Source: Sphingomonas sp. | GTDB taxonomy: Bacteria; Pseudomonadota; Alphaproteobacteria; Sphingomonadales; Sphingomonadaceae | Length of the DNA: 33,754 nt | Assembly (NCBI GenBank): GCA_025936675.1 | Contig: JAICSX010000024.1 | Span: 1-33,754 of the forward strand | Reading direction: 5' to 3' | Shown here: positions 12,620-20,505 of the stretch, piece after piece | Numbering within the stretch: the first letter of the stretch is position 1 | How the letters are laid out: every line of letters begins with the position of its first letter | Position numbers and translations under genes: made by a program | Notes under the pieces: model-generated | Databases searched by the model: none | Told to the model about the DNA's origin: nothing | The model's input: only the letters and a program-made list of their open reading frames with translations

Positions 12620-15508
12620 ATGACGAGCACTTCTTCGCGTTCGCTTCTCGTGGCGGCGGCGAGCCCGATTGCCATTGCTGCAACGCTTTGCGCGAGCCCG
12701 GCCTTCGCCCAGGATATGCAAGCCGCCAATGTCGCAGTGGCCGGGACGGCAACCGCAGCGGCCGCTCAGCCGGCCACCCCTCCGCCAAGCGATACTGCAG
12801 CAAATCCGCAGACTACGGATCAATCCAACAATTCGCAGATCGTCATCACGGGTTTCCGCGCCGCGCTGCGCAGTTCCACCGCGAAGAAGAAGAATGCCGA
12901 AACCGTCGTGGAATCGGTCAATGCCGAAGATATTGGCAAGCTTCCCGACAACAGCATCGCGGAATCGATCGCGCGGCTCCCAGGCCTCGCAGCCCAGCGG
13001 AACAATGGCCGCGCGACGATTATCTCGATCCGCGGCTTCGGTCCGGATTTCTCGACCACGACTCTCAATGGCCGGCAGCAGACGACGACGAACGACAGCC
13101 GTGCAGTCGAGTTCGACCAATATCCATCGGAAATTCTCGCCGGGGTCGACATCTACAAGACGGCCGAAGCGGATCATACCGCCGGCGGCCTCGTCGGAAG
13201 CATCGACATGCGAACGATCCGGCCGCTCGATTACGGGCATCGCGTAATGGCCGTTGGTGTCCGCGGGACTTACCTAGATCAGAAGTTGCTGCCCAATTCG
13301 AAGGATTGGGGCGGCCGCGTATTCGGCACCTACGTTGACCAGTTCGCGCACGACACCTTCGGGATCGCGCTTTCGGCTGCTTACACCAACGAGCCATATT
13401 CCACGAAGGACTGGAACGCCTGGGGCTATAAAACCTACCCGGGCGGCGCGGTCGGCATGAGCGGCGTCAAGACATGGTATGAAGCCGACCGCCTGAAGCG
13501 TTTCGGCGGGACGGCCACGGTCCAGGGACGTCTTAGCGACAATCTGACGATGAGCCTGGACGGCTTATATTCGCATTTTGTCGACGACGTCGATCAAAAG
13601 GGCTTCGAGATGCCGTTCAACGGCCCGATCACGAACGTGACGGCCTCTGGCGGTGCGGTGACCTCGGCGACCATCTCCGACATCCCGGTGATCGAGAATT
13701 ACGCGACGGATCACCACGCGAATCAATATGCTCTCGGGTGGAATACCTTGTGGGACAGCCATAATGGCTGGCGAGCAATGGCGGACCTCAGCTGGTCCCG
13801 GACGAACCGCGACGAGCATCATATCGAGACGACGGCGGGGCTCGGTCATGCCCTGCCCTGCTGCACGGCGACGCTCACCTACAATGTGACGGACAGGGGA
13901 CCGCAATTTGTCAGCAATTACAACGGCGCAAGTTCGGCGCTCGTCCTCACGGACGTTCAAGGCTGGAGCGGCGCCGTCAATCAGGCGGGCTATGACAAGC
14001 TCCGCAAAAGCAAGGACGACCTCAAGGAGGCTCGTGCAGAGATCGAGCGTGATGTTGGAAGCTTCATCAAGTCGATCAAGGTCGGCTTCGATTACACCGA
14101 TCACGACAAGGTGCTGACGCAGGACGAGGCCACGCTCGTGCCGCCGGGTGGGGCACAGTTCGCGGCCATCCCGTCAAGCGTGCTGCAGCCAACATTCACT
14201 CTCGACCGAGGCTTCGGTCCGATACTGTCATGGGACCCGCGCGCCCTGGTTCCGAACGGAGTTCTGAATTTCGTCCCGAACGCCTACGGCATCAACGCCG
14301 GCTATCATGTAACGGAGAAGGTGTGGACGCCGTACATCATGGCTCCGCTCGACGCGCAGCTCGGCGACATCACTTTGACCGGCAATATCGGCATACAGGG
14401 CGTTCACACCGACGTACGCTCCACTGGCGTGACGCATCCGCCTGTCGACGACAAATATTGGATGTGGTTGCCGAGCCTAAACCTCAATTTCCGCTGGAAT
14501 AGCGGCTGGGTTGTTCGGTTCGCCGTATCCAAGGAATTTATGCGGGCGCGGCTCACGGACCTGAACAATGTGGTCAACTTCGGCTTTGATCCGCAGTTCG
14601 GCGTCTACAAAGGGGGCGGCGGCAATCCGCTCCTTCGGCCTTACCAAGCGAAAGCCGTCGATCTGAACCTGGAGAAGTATTTCGGGTCCAAGGGCTACGT
14701 CGCCCTGCAAACCTTCTATAAGCATATCGATACGTACATCGATCCAAGCGCGAATGATCTGCAATTTGATTATTCGGGCTTCCCAGTCCCGCCGGGCATC
14801 GTGCCGCCAACTCCCATCGGAATATTTAGCGGACCGGTGAACACTCATGGCGGATACATTTATGGTGCCGAGCTCGCCGGTACGCTGCCGTTCGATATCT
14901 TCTCGCCCGCACTTGACGGGTTCGGCATCACGGGAGGCGTCGGTTACACCAAGACTCGGATCCACAATTATAAAGGCGAAGTCACCACGATTCCGGGCTA
15001 TTCCAAGTGGGTCGCAAACCTGACGGCCTTCTACGAAAAGAACGGTTTCAACATCCGCGGCAGCATGCGCTATCGCTCCTCTTTCCAGGGCGACTTCGTG
15101 CTGTTCAGCGGGGGCCTGGATCGCCAGTACGTGCTGGGCGAGACGATCTTCGACGCGCAGATCGGCTACGACTTCCCGAACACGTCGACTCTCGCTGGCC
15201 TGTCTCTGTTCCTCCAGGGGCAGAACCTGACGAACGAGCGTCAGGCAACGATTGGTACGCAAGACCAGCCCGACACGTGGCTCAAGTATCAGACCTACGG
15301 TCGGCGCTTCTTGATCGGAGCGACCTACAAGTTTGGTCAGCGCGCCGCTCCGCCACCGCCGCCCGCACCACCGCCGCCTCCGCCTGCACCGCCGCCTCCC
15401 GCGACGCAGACCTGTGCCGACGGTTCGGTGATCTTGGCGACGGCGACCTGCCCAGCTCCGCCGCCGCCGCCTCCGCCGCCCGCACCGGCGCCAGAGCGCG
15501 GCCTTTAA
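12620..15508 (+). CDS. TonB-dependent outer-membrane receptor with Pro-rich C-terminal tail
   Basis: The 962-residue protein has a signal peptide (about 1-31, ending ASPAFA), a likely TonB box QIVITG, a plug domain (ETVVESVNAEDIGKLPDN, RIRGFG-like SIRGFGPDF) and a 22-strand barrel region. It is of the Xanthomonas/Caulobacter type that takes up glycans. The barrel would end at the aromatic residue in YKFGQ (Phe905), but 55 more residues follow. These contain three Pro runs and the island CADGSVILATATC with two cysteines. ATG 12620 is preferred over TTG 12617 because of the AAAGGGGG site 8 nt upstream. It heads the seven-gene operon and is the likely outer-membrane porter for maltodextrins. Confidence 0.93.
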   Translation: MTSTSSRSLLVAAASPIAIAATLCASPAFAQDMQAANVAVAGTATAAAAQPATPPPSDTAANPQTTDQSNNSQIVITGFRAALRSSTAKKKNAETVVESVNAEDIGKLPDNSIAESIARLPGLAAQRNNGRATIISIRGFGPDFSTTTLNGRQQTTTNDSRAVEFDQYPSEILAGVDIYKTAEADHTAGGLVGSIDMRTIRPLDYGHRVMAVGVRGTYLDQKLLPNSKDWGGRVFGTYVDQFAHDTFGIALSAAYTNEPYSTKDWNAWGYKTYPGGAVGMSGVKTWYEADRLKRFGGTATVQGRLSDNLTMSLDGLYSHFVDDVDQKGFEMPFNGPITNVTASGGAVTSATISDIPVIENYATDHHANQYALGWNTLWDSHNGWRAMADLSWSRTNRDEHHIETTAGLGHALPCCTATLTYNVTDRGPQFVSNYNGASSALVLTDVQGWSGAVNQAGYDKLRKSKDDLKEARAEIERDVGSFIKSIKVGFDYTDHDKVLTQDEATLVPPGGAQFAAIPSSVLQPTFTLDRGFGPILSWDPRALVPNGVLNFVPNAYGINAGYHVTEKVWTPYIMAPLDAQLGDITLTGNIGIQGVHTDVRSTGVTHPPVDDKYWMWLPSLNLNFRWNSGWVVRFAVSKEFMRARLTDLNNVVNFGFDPQFGVYKGGGGNPLLRPYQAKAVDLNLEKYFGSKGYVALQTFYKHIDTYIDPSANDLQFDYSGFPVPPGIVPPTPIGIFSGPVNTHGGYIYGAELAGTLPFDIFSPALDGFGITGGVGYTKTRIHNYKGEVTTIPGYSKWVANLTAFYEKNGFNIRGSMRYRSSFQGDFVLFSGGLDRQYVLGETIFDAQIGYDFPNTSTLAGLSLFLQGQNLTNERQATIGTQDQPDTWLKYQTYGRRFLIGATYKFGQRAAPPPPPAPPPPPPAPPPPATQTCADGSVILATATCPAPPPPPPPPAPAPERGL

Positions 15509-15519
15509 TCTGATCGGCT

Positions 15520-15548
15520 CCCGGCGGCGGCGTTGCCCCGCCGCCGGG
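15520..15548 (+). terminator. GC-rich intercistronic hairpin after the receptor gene
   Basis: CCCGGCGGCG (15520-15529) and CGCCGCCGGG (15539-15548) form a perfect 10-bp stem with a 9-nt loop, 11 bp after the receptor stop. No T-run follows, so it may be a partial attenuator or an mRNA-protecting stem rather than a full terminator. It lies in the only intergenic gap of the operon. Confidence 0.6.
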
Positions 15549-15573
15549 GCTGCCTTACCCGTCCGTTCTTTCC

Positions 15574-17085
15574 ATGAGCCAGTCCTCGCCCCTTGAGATC
15601 GTGATTGCCGGTGGCGGGTCGGCTGGATGGATTGCAGCGGCGACCTTCGCCCGCTTCCTCGGCAACCGCGCATCGATCACGCTCGTCGAATCCGACGACA
15701 TCGGCACGGTCGGCGTCGGCGAAGCGACCATCCCGCAGATCCACAATCTCATCATCGGCCTCGGCCTCGACCAGGCCGACTTCGTCCGCGCGACCAACGC
15801 CACGTTCAAGCTCGGGATCGAGTTCAGCGGCTGGATGGGCGAGGGCAGCTCCTACATCCACAGCTTCGGAGTGACTGGCCGCGGTGTCGGACTGATTCCG
15901 TTCCGCCAGCTGTGGCTTCGCGGCCGTGCCCTAGGCGTAGCCGGCGACTTTGGCGATTACGGTCTCAATATCGCTGCAGCCCGGCTTGGCCGAATGTCAA
16001 ACAAGGCGGCCTCCAATACCGTCCCCGAACTCGTCTGGGCCTTTCATTTCGACGCTTCCCTCTTCGCGAAAATGCTCCGCGGTTACGCCGAGGAGCGCGG
16101 CGTCCAGCGCGTCGAGGGCATGATCGTCGATGTCGAGCAAGACGACCAAAGCGGCGATATTGCCGCGCTCGTCCTGAACGGCGAGCGGCGGATCGCGGGC
16201 AATTTCTTCATTGACTGCACCGGCTTCCGAAGCGTCATTCTCGGCAAGACTCTTGGCGTGGGTTACCTAGATTGGAGCAATTGGCTCCCGTGCGATTCCG
16301 CGCTGGCGGTGGCTTGCGAATCCAGCGACGCGTTCCGGCCCTACACGCAAGCCATGTCGCGCAAGGCTGGATGGCAGTGGCGAATCCCGCTTCAGTACCG
16401 CACCGGCAACGGTCACGTTTATTGCAGCAAGTTCGTTTCGGACGATGAAGCAGCTGCGATCCTGCTCGACACCCTCGACGCCCCTGCGCTCGCCGATCCA
16501 CGCCCGATCAAGTTTACGAGCGGTCGTCGGGAGCTCTTCTGGTCGCACAATTGCGTCGCGCTCGGGCTCTCCGCCGGCTTCATGGAGCCACTCGAATCGA
16601 CGAGCATCCATCTCGTCCAATCGGCGCTTGGACGTTTGCTGAACCTGCTGCCGGGCGATGTTACGCAGAGCGCGTCCGCGCGGGATTATTTCAACCGGCT
16701 GTCCGATATCGAATGGGCACGCGTGCGGGACTTCATCACCCTTCATTATTACGCGAACGAACGCGAAGGTCCGTTCTGGGACTATTGCCGCAACATGGAG
16801 CTGCCCGACACGCTCCGCGAGAAGATTGATCTGTTCAGCGAGGCAGGGCTGGTCATCCGCGAAGAGGAAGAGCTGTTCCTCGACGACAGCTGGGGTCAGG
16901 TGATGATCGGACAGGGGATCATGCCGAATAGCTGGTCGCCGCTCGCCGACAACGTGCCGGGCGAGGATATCGGTCCTTTTCTCGACAGCCTTGCGAAGAG
17001 CTACCGCCTGCGGGCCGAGATCCTGCCGAGCCACCGTGAGTTCGTCGCCTCAATGGTCGCCGAACGGGTCAAGGAGCGTCAATGA
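15574..17085 (+). CDS. Flavin-dependent halogenase-like protein (tryptophan halogenase family), copy 1
   Basis: The 503-residue protein has the FAD-binding GGGSAGW motif (13-19), the catalytic Lys79 in NATFKLGIEF, the halogenase motif WxWxIP as WQWRIP (267-272), and EPLEST with Glu341 matching the second catalytic residue of PrnA/RebH. All known residues needed for hypohalous-acid chemistry are thus present. A flavin reductase is not encoded nearby. Halogenase-like proteins beside TonB receptors are known in Xanthomonas and related bacteria, and some act on indoles in vitro, but their role in carbohydrate loci is unclear. There is no signal peptide. It overlaps the following amylase gene by 4 bp (ATGA). 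Confidence 0.88.
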   Translation: MSQSSPLEIVIAGGGSAGWIAAATFARFLGNRASITLVESDDIGTVGVGEATIPQIHNLIIGLGLDQADFVRATNATFKLGIEFSGWMGEGSSYIHSFGVTGRGVGLIPFRQLWLRGRALGVAGDFGDYGLNIAAARLGRMSNKAASNTVPELVWAFHFDASLFAKMLRGYAEERGVQRVEGMIVDVEQDDQSGDIAALVLNGERRIAGNFFIDCTGFRSVILGKTLGVGYLDWSNWLPCDSALAVACESSDAFRPYTQAMSRKAGWQWRIPLQYRTGNGHVYCSKFVSDDEAAAILLDTLDAPALADPRPIKFTSGRRELFWSHNCVALGLSAGFMEPLESTSIHLVQSALGRLLNLLPGDVTQSASARDYFNRLSDIEWARVRDFITLHYYANEREGPFWDYCRNMELPDTLREKIDLFSEAGLVIREEEELFLDDSWGQVMIGQGIMPNSWSPLADNVPGEDIGPFLDSLAKSYRLRAEILPSHREFVASMVAERVKERQ

Positions 17086-18911
17086 ACAACCACGTCCGCT
17101 TCCTCGCTACGGCGCTTTCAAGCGCCTTGTTAGCGCTCACCTGCGGAGCCAAGGTGATGGCCGCCCCACCTGATTATCGCGCACGCCTTCCGCAGGACGA
17201 GGTGATCTACTTCCTGCTGCCCGACCGGTTCGAGAACGGCGACCCGTCCAATGATCGTGGAGGGCTGACCGGCGACCGCCTGAAGACCGGTTTCGACCCT
17301 ACGGCCAAGGGCTTCTATCACGGCGGCGACATCAAGGGGATGATCAACCGCCTCGATTATATCCAGGGGCTCGGCGCCACCGCCGTCTGGGTTGCTCCCA
17401 TCTTCAAGAACAAGCCCGTGCAGGGGCCAGCAGGTCACGAAAGCGCGGGCTACCACGGTTACTGGATCACCGATTTCACGGAGGTCGATCCGCATTTCGG
17501 GACCAACGCCGACTTCAAGACGCTCGTCGACGCCGTCCATGCGCGCGGCATGAAGTTCTACATGGACATCGTCGTCAACCATACCGCCGACGTCATCTAT
17601 TTCGAGGAGTGCGTGGGCAAGGAGCGGTGTCCGTACCGAAGCATCGCCGATTACCCTTACCAGCGTCGCAGCGGTGTCGGCGGCAAGCCGATCAACCCAG
17701 GGTTCGCGGGCGAGCAGGACGAGAGCAGGGCAAATTTCGCTAAGCTCACCGACCCGAACTACGCTTACACCGTCCGCGTCGCGCCATCAGAGAAGGACAT
17801 CAAGCGGCCGGCCTGGCTCAACAACCCGATCTATTACCACAACCGCGGCGACAGCACCTTCCGCGACGAATCCAGCACGATGGGCGACTTCGTTGGCCTC
17901 GACGACGTGTTCACCGAAAACCCGCGCGTCGTCAGTGGAATGATCGACATCTTCTGTGGATGGATCGACAATTTCGGCGTCGATGGTTTCCGCATCGACA
18001 CCGCCCAGCACGTCAATCCCGAATTCTGGCAGAAGTTCGTTCCGGCGATGCTCACTTGTGCCAAGCGCAAGGGCATCCCGAATTTCCACATCTTCGGCGA
18101 GGTTGCGATGGACGATGCGGACGTCGCCCATACCGCAGAGAACACGCGCGTCGACAAATTGCCGAGCGTCCTCGATTTCGCATTCCTATGGACGGTCCGC
18201 GACGTCGTTGCGAAGGATGGGCCGACGGACGAGCTGGCGAAGCTGTTCCGCGCCGACGCTCTATACGAAGGCGGTCCTTCTGCAGCGCTCCAACTCCCGA
18301 CATTCGTCAGCAATCACGACTCCCCTGGACATATTGCCTGGGCGATCCGCCGCGAGCGGCCGAATGCCAGCGACGACGAAGTGCTGAAGCGCGACATGCT
18401 GGCCAATGCCATGCTGCTGACCCTGCGGGGCGTTCCGACGATCTATTACGGCGACGAGCAGGGCTTCGTCGGTAAGGGCGGCGACCAGGATTCGCGGCAA
18501 GACATGTTCCCGTCGCAGGTTGCGAGCTACAATCAAGAGAAGCTGATCGGAACGACGGCGACAACCGCGCAATCGAACTTCGATCAGCAGCATCCGCTCT
18601 ACCGCGAAATTGCCGAGCTAGCGCACATCCGCACCAGCCATCGCGCGCTGACGCGGGGGCTTCAGGTGGTCCGCTATGCTGAGGACAAGCCGGGGTTGTT
18701 CGCACTGTCGCGCTTCGATCCCGATACCAAACGCGAGATGCTGCTGCTGTTCAACACCTCGACGGCGCCGCTGAAGCAGAATGTCCGTGTCGACGTGCGA
18801 TCGACCCGCTTCGACGCGCTTATCGGCAATTGCCCCGCTACAGCGTCGGCTCCGGGAAGCGTGGCGGTGGACCTTCCGCCGCTTGGTTTTGCGGTGTGCG
18901 ATGCTCGCTGA
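17082..18911 (+). CDS. Secreted GH13 alpha-amylase/cyclomaltodextrinase-like enzyme
   Basis: The 609-residue protein has a signal peptide (about 1-28, ending KVMAA) and all four GH13 regions: DIVVNH (162-167), GFRIDTAQH with nucleophile Asp306, IFGEV with acid/base Glu340, and VSNHD with Asp413. Two cysteines in ECVGKERC and others are compatible with disulfides in the periplasm. A C-terminal beta domain follows from about 510. It would cut maltodextrins brought in by the receptor into maltose and glucose. The start codon lies inside the halogenase stop, and the 3' end overlaps the next gene by 11 bp. The exact product profile cannot be predicted. Confidence 0.92.
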   Translation: MNNHVRFLATALSSALLALTCGAKVMAAPPDYRARLPQDEVIYFLLPDRFENGDPSNDRGGLTGDRLKTGFDPTAKGFYHGGDIKGMINRLDYIQGLGATAVWVAPIFKNKPVQGPAGHESAGYHGYWITDFTEVDPHFGTNADFKTLVDAVHARGMKFYMDIVVNHTADVIYFEECVGKERCPYRSIADYPYQRRSGVGGKPINPGFAGEQDESRANFAKLTDPNYAYTVRVAPSEKDIKRPAWLNNPIYYHNRGDSTFRDESSTMGDFVGLDDVFTENPRVVSGMIDIFCGWIDNFGVDGFRIDTAQHVNPEFWQKFVPAMLTCAKRKGIPNFHIFGEVAMDDADVAHTAENTRVDKLPSVLDFAFLWTVRDVVAKDGPTDELAKLFRADALYEGGPSAALQLPTFVSNHDSPGHIAWAIRRERPNASDDEVLKRDMLANAMLLTLRGVPTIYYGDEQGFVGKGGDQDSRQDMFPSQVASYNQEKLIGTTATTAQSNFDQQHPLYREIAELAHIRTSHRALTRGLQVVRYAEDKPGLFALSRFDPDTKREMLLLFNTSTAPLKQNVRVDVRSTRFDALIGNCPATASAPGSVAVDLPPLGFAVCDAR

Positions 18912-20505
18912 GACCGACAAGGCCGCAAGCGCCGCCACAGGCGTGCCGTGGTGGAAAGGTGCGGCGATCTACCAGATCTATCCGCGCAGCTTTGCCGATA
19001 CGGATGGCGACGGGGTCGGCGACCTTCCGGGAGTGACGCAGCATCTCGATTATGTCGCGTCGCTTGGCGTTGACGCGGTCTGGCTCTCGCCCTTCTTCAC
19101 CTCGCCGATGCGCGACTTCGGCTATGATGTCGCCGATTATTGCGCGGTTGATCCGGTGTTCGGCACGCTTGCAGATTTCGGCGCGCTGACCGCCAGGGCG
19201 CACGAGCTTGGCCTGAAGGTCATCATCGACCAGGTTTATTCGCACAGCTCCAGCCAGCATGCCTGGTTCACGGAAAGTCGTTCGAGCCGGAAGAATCCCA
19301 AAGCCGACTGGTACGTGTGGGCCGATGCCAAAGCCGACGGCTCGCCGCCCAACAATTGGCAGTCGGTGTTCGGTGGCCCGGCATGGACCTGGGACGCTCG
19401 GCGAGCGCAATATTACCTGCACAACTTCCTGTCCGAGCAGCCCGATTTGAACGTCCACAATGCGGCGGTTCAGGACGCACTTCTGGACGTCGCACGATTC
19501 TGGCTCGATCGCGGAGTAGACGGATTCCGGATCGATGCGATCAACTTCGCGATGCACGATCCGGCCCTTCGCGATAATCCCCCGGCCACTGATGGCGGGA
19601 GGCGCACGCGACCGTTCGATTTCCAGCAGCATCTTCACAACCAGTCGCACCCGGACATCGTGAACTTCCTCGAGCGGCTGCGCCAAGTGACGGACAGCTA
19701 TGGCGATCGCTTCACCTTGGCCGAAGTGGGCGGCGACGACGCGCTCGGCGAAATGCAGGCGTTCACCGCCGGCACGACGCGCCTCAACAGTGCCTACGGG
19801 TTCGATTTCCTCTACGCCGAGCATCTCACTCCAAGCCTCGTCGCACGGGTCGCCTCGGAATGGCCGGAACAAGCCGGCTGGCCGACCTGGGCATTCGAAA
19901 ATCATGACGCGTCAAGGGCGCTGTCGCGCTGGGCGCGTGACGGCGACCACGAGACCTTTGTTCGAACCAAGATCCTGCTTCTCACAGCGCTGCGCGGCTC
20001 GATCATCATCTACCAGGGCGAGGAGCTGGGGCTTCCGCAGGTCGACGTGCCATTCGACCGGCTGCAGGACCCGGAAGCCATCTCCAATTGGCCGCTGACG
20101 CTCAGCCGCGACGGTGCACGGACGCCAATGCCGTGGAGCGCGTCGGCAACCAACCTCGGCTTTTCGACCGGCGAACCCTGGCTTCCGCTCGGCGACAGTC
20201 ATGGCCATCTCGCCGTCGATAGTCAGCAGGAGGATCGTCGCTCGACGCTCGCTTTCACGCGCCAGTGCCTCGAGCTGCGCCGGCGGCATGCGGCACTTCG
20301 ACACGGGTCGATCGACATCGTCGAAGCCGGCGAGGCGCTGCTCGTGTTGGAGCGCACGATCAATAAGCAGCGTCTGCGCTGCGTTTTCAACCTTTCGAAT
20401 GCATCAGTGCCTTTCACCACCGGTGGTCGAACGCTGATTCAGGCGGGCGAGATCGACGGCGGGAAGCTGGGACCCTATGCGTCGCTGGTCGAGGAGATCG
20501 GATGA
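18901..20505 (+). CDS. GH13 alpha-glucosidase (oligo-1,6-/maltase type), cytoplasmic
   Basis: The 534-residue protein begins directly with the catalytic barrel (WWKGAAIYQIYPRSFADTDG) and has no signal peptide, so it should act in the cytoplasm on imported maltose or isomaltose. Region I is DQVYSH (110-115), as in many alpha-glucosidases with Ser in place of Asn. The nucleophile Asp212 is in GFRIDAINF, the acid/base Glu275 in LAEVGGD, and Asp336 in FENHDASR. Region II and DGDGVGDLPG fit the GH13 alpha-glucosidase group. ATG 18901 is chosen over 18781, which would add 40 Arg-rich residues read antiphase to the amylase gene. Confidence 0.92.
   Translation: MLAETDKAASAATGVPWWKGAAIYQIYPRSFADTDGDGVGDLPGVTQHLDYVASLGVDAVWLSPFFTSPMRDFGYDVADYCAVDPVFGTLADFGALTARAHELGLKVIIDQVYSHSSSQHAWFTESRSSRKNPKADWYVWADAKADGSPPNNWQSVFGGPAWTWDARRAQYYLHNFLSEQPDLNVHNAAVQDALLDVARFWLDRGVDGFRIDAINFAMHDPALRDNPPATDGGRRTRPFDFQQHLHNQSHPDIVNFLERLRQVTDSYGDRFTLAEVGGDDALGEMQAFTAGTTRLNSAYGFDFLYAEHLTPSLVARVASEWPEQAGWPTWAFENHDASRALSRWARDGDHETFVRTKILLLTALRGSIIIYQGEELGLPQVDVPFDRLQDPEAISNWPLTLSRDGARTPMPWSASATNLGFSTGEPWLPLGDSHGHLAVDSQQEDRRSTLAFTRQCLELRRRHAALRHGSIDIVEAGEALLVLERTINKQRLRCVFNLSNASVPFTTGGRTLIQAGEIDGGKLGPYASLVEEIG

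Noticed and set aside
15350..15490. CRISPR-like or tandem repeat array
   Set aside because: The CCG-rich repeats are codons of Pro runs within the receptor frame, with irregular unit length and no spacers.
14477..15673. 398-residue minus-strand frame opposite the receptor tail
   Set aside because: It is an Arg-rich antisense of the Pro-rich tail and barrel and spans the intercistronic hairpin; no domain seen.
18838..19900. 355-residue minus-strand frame opposite the GH13 alpha-glucosidase
   Set aside because: It is antisense to a gene with all GH13 motifs; composition is shadow-like.
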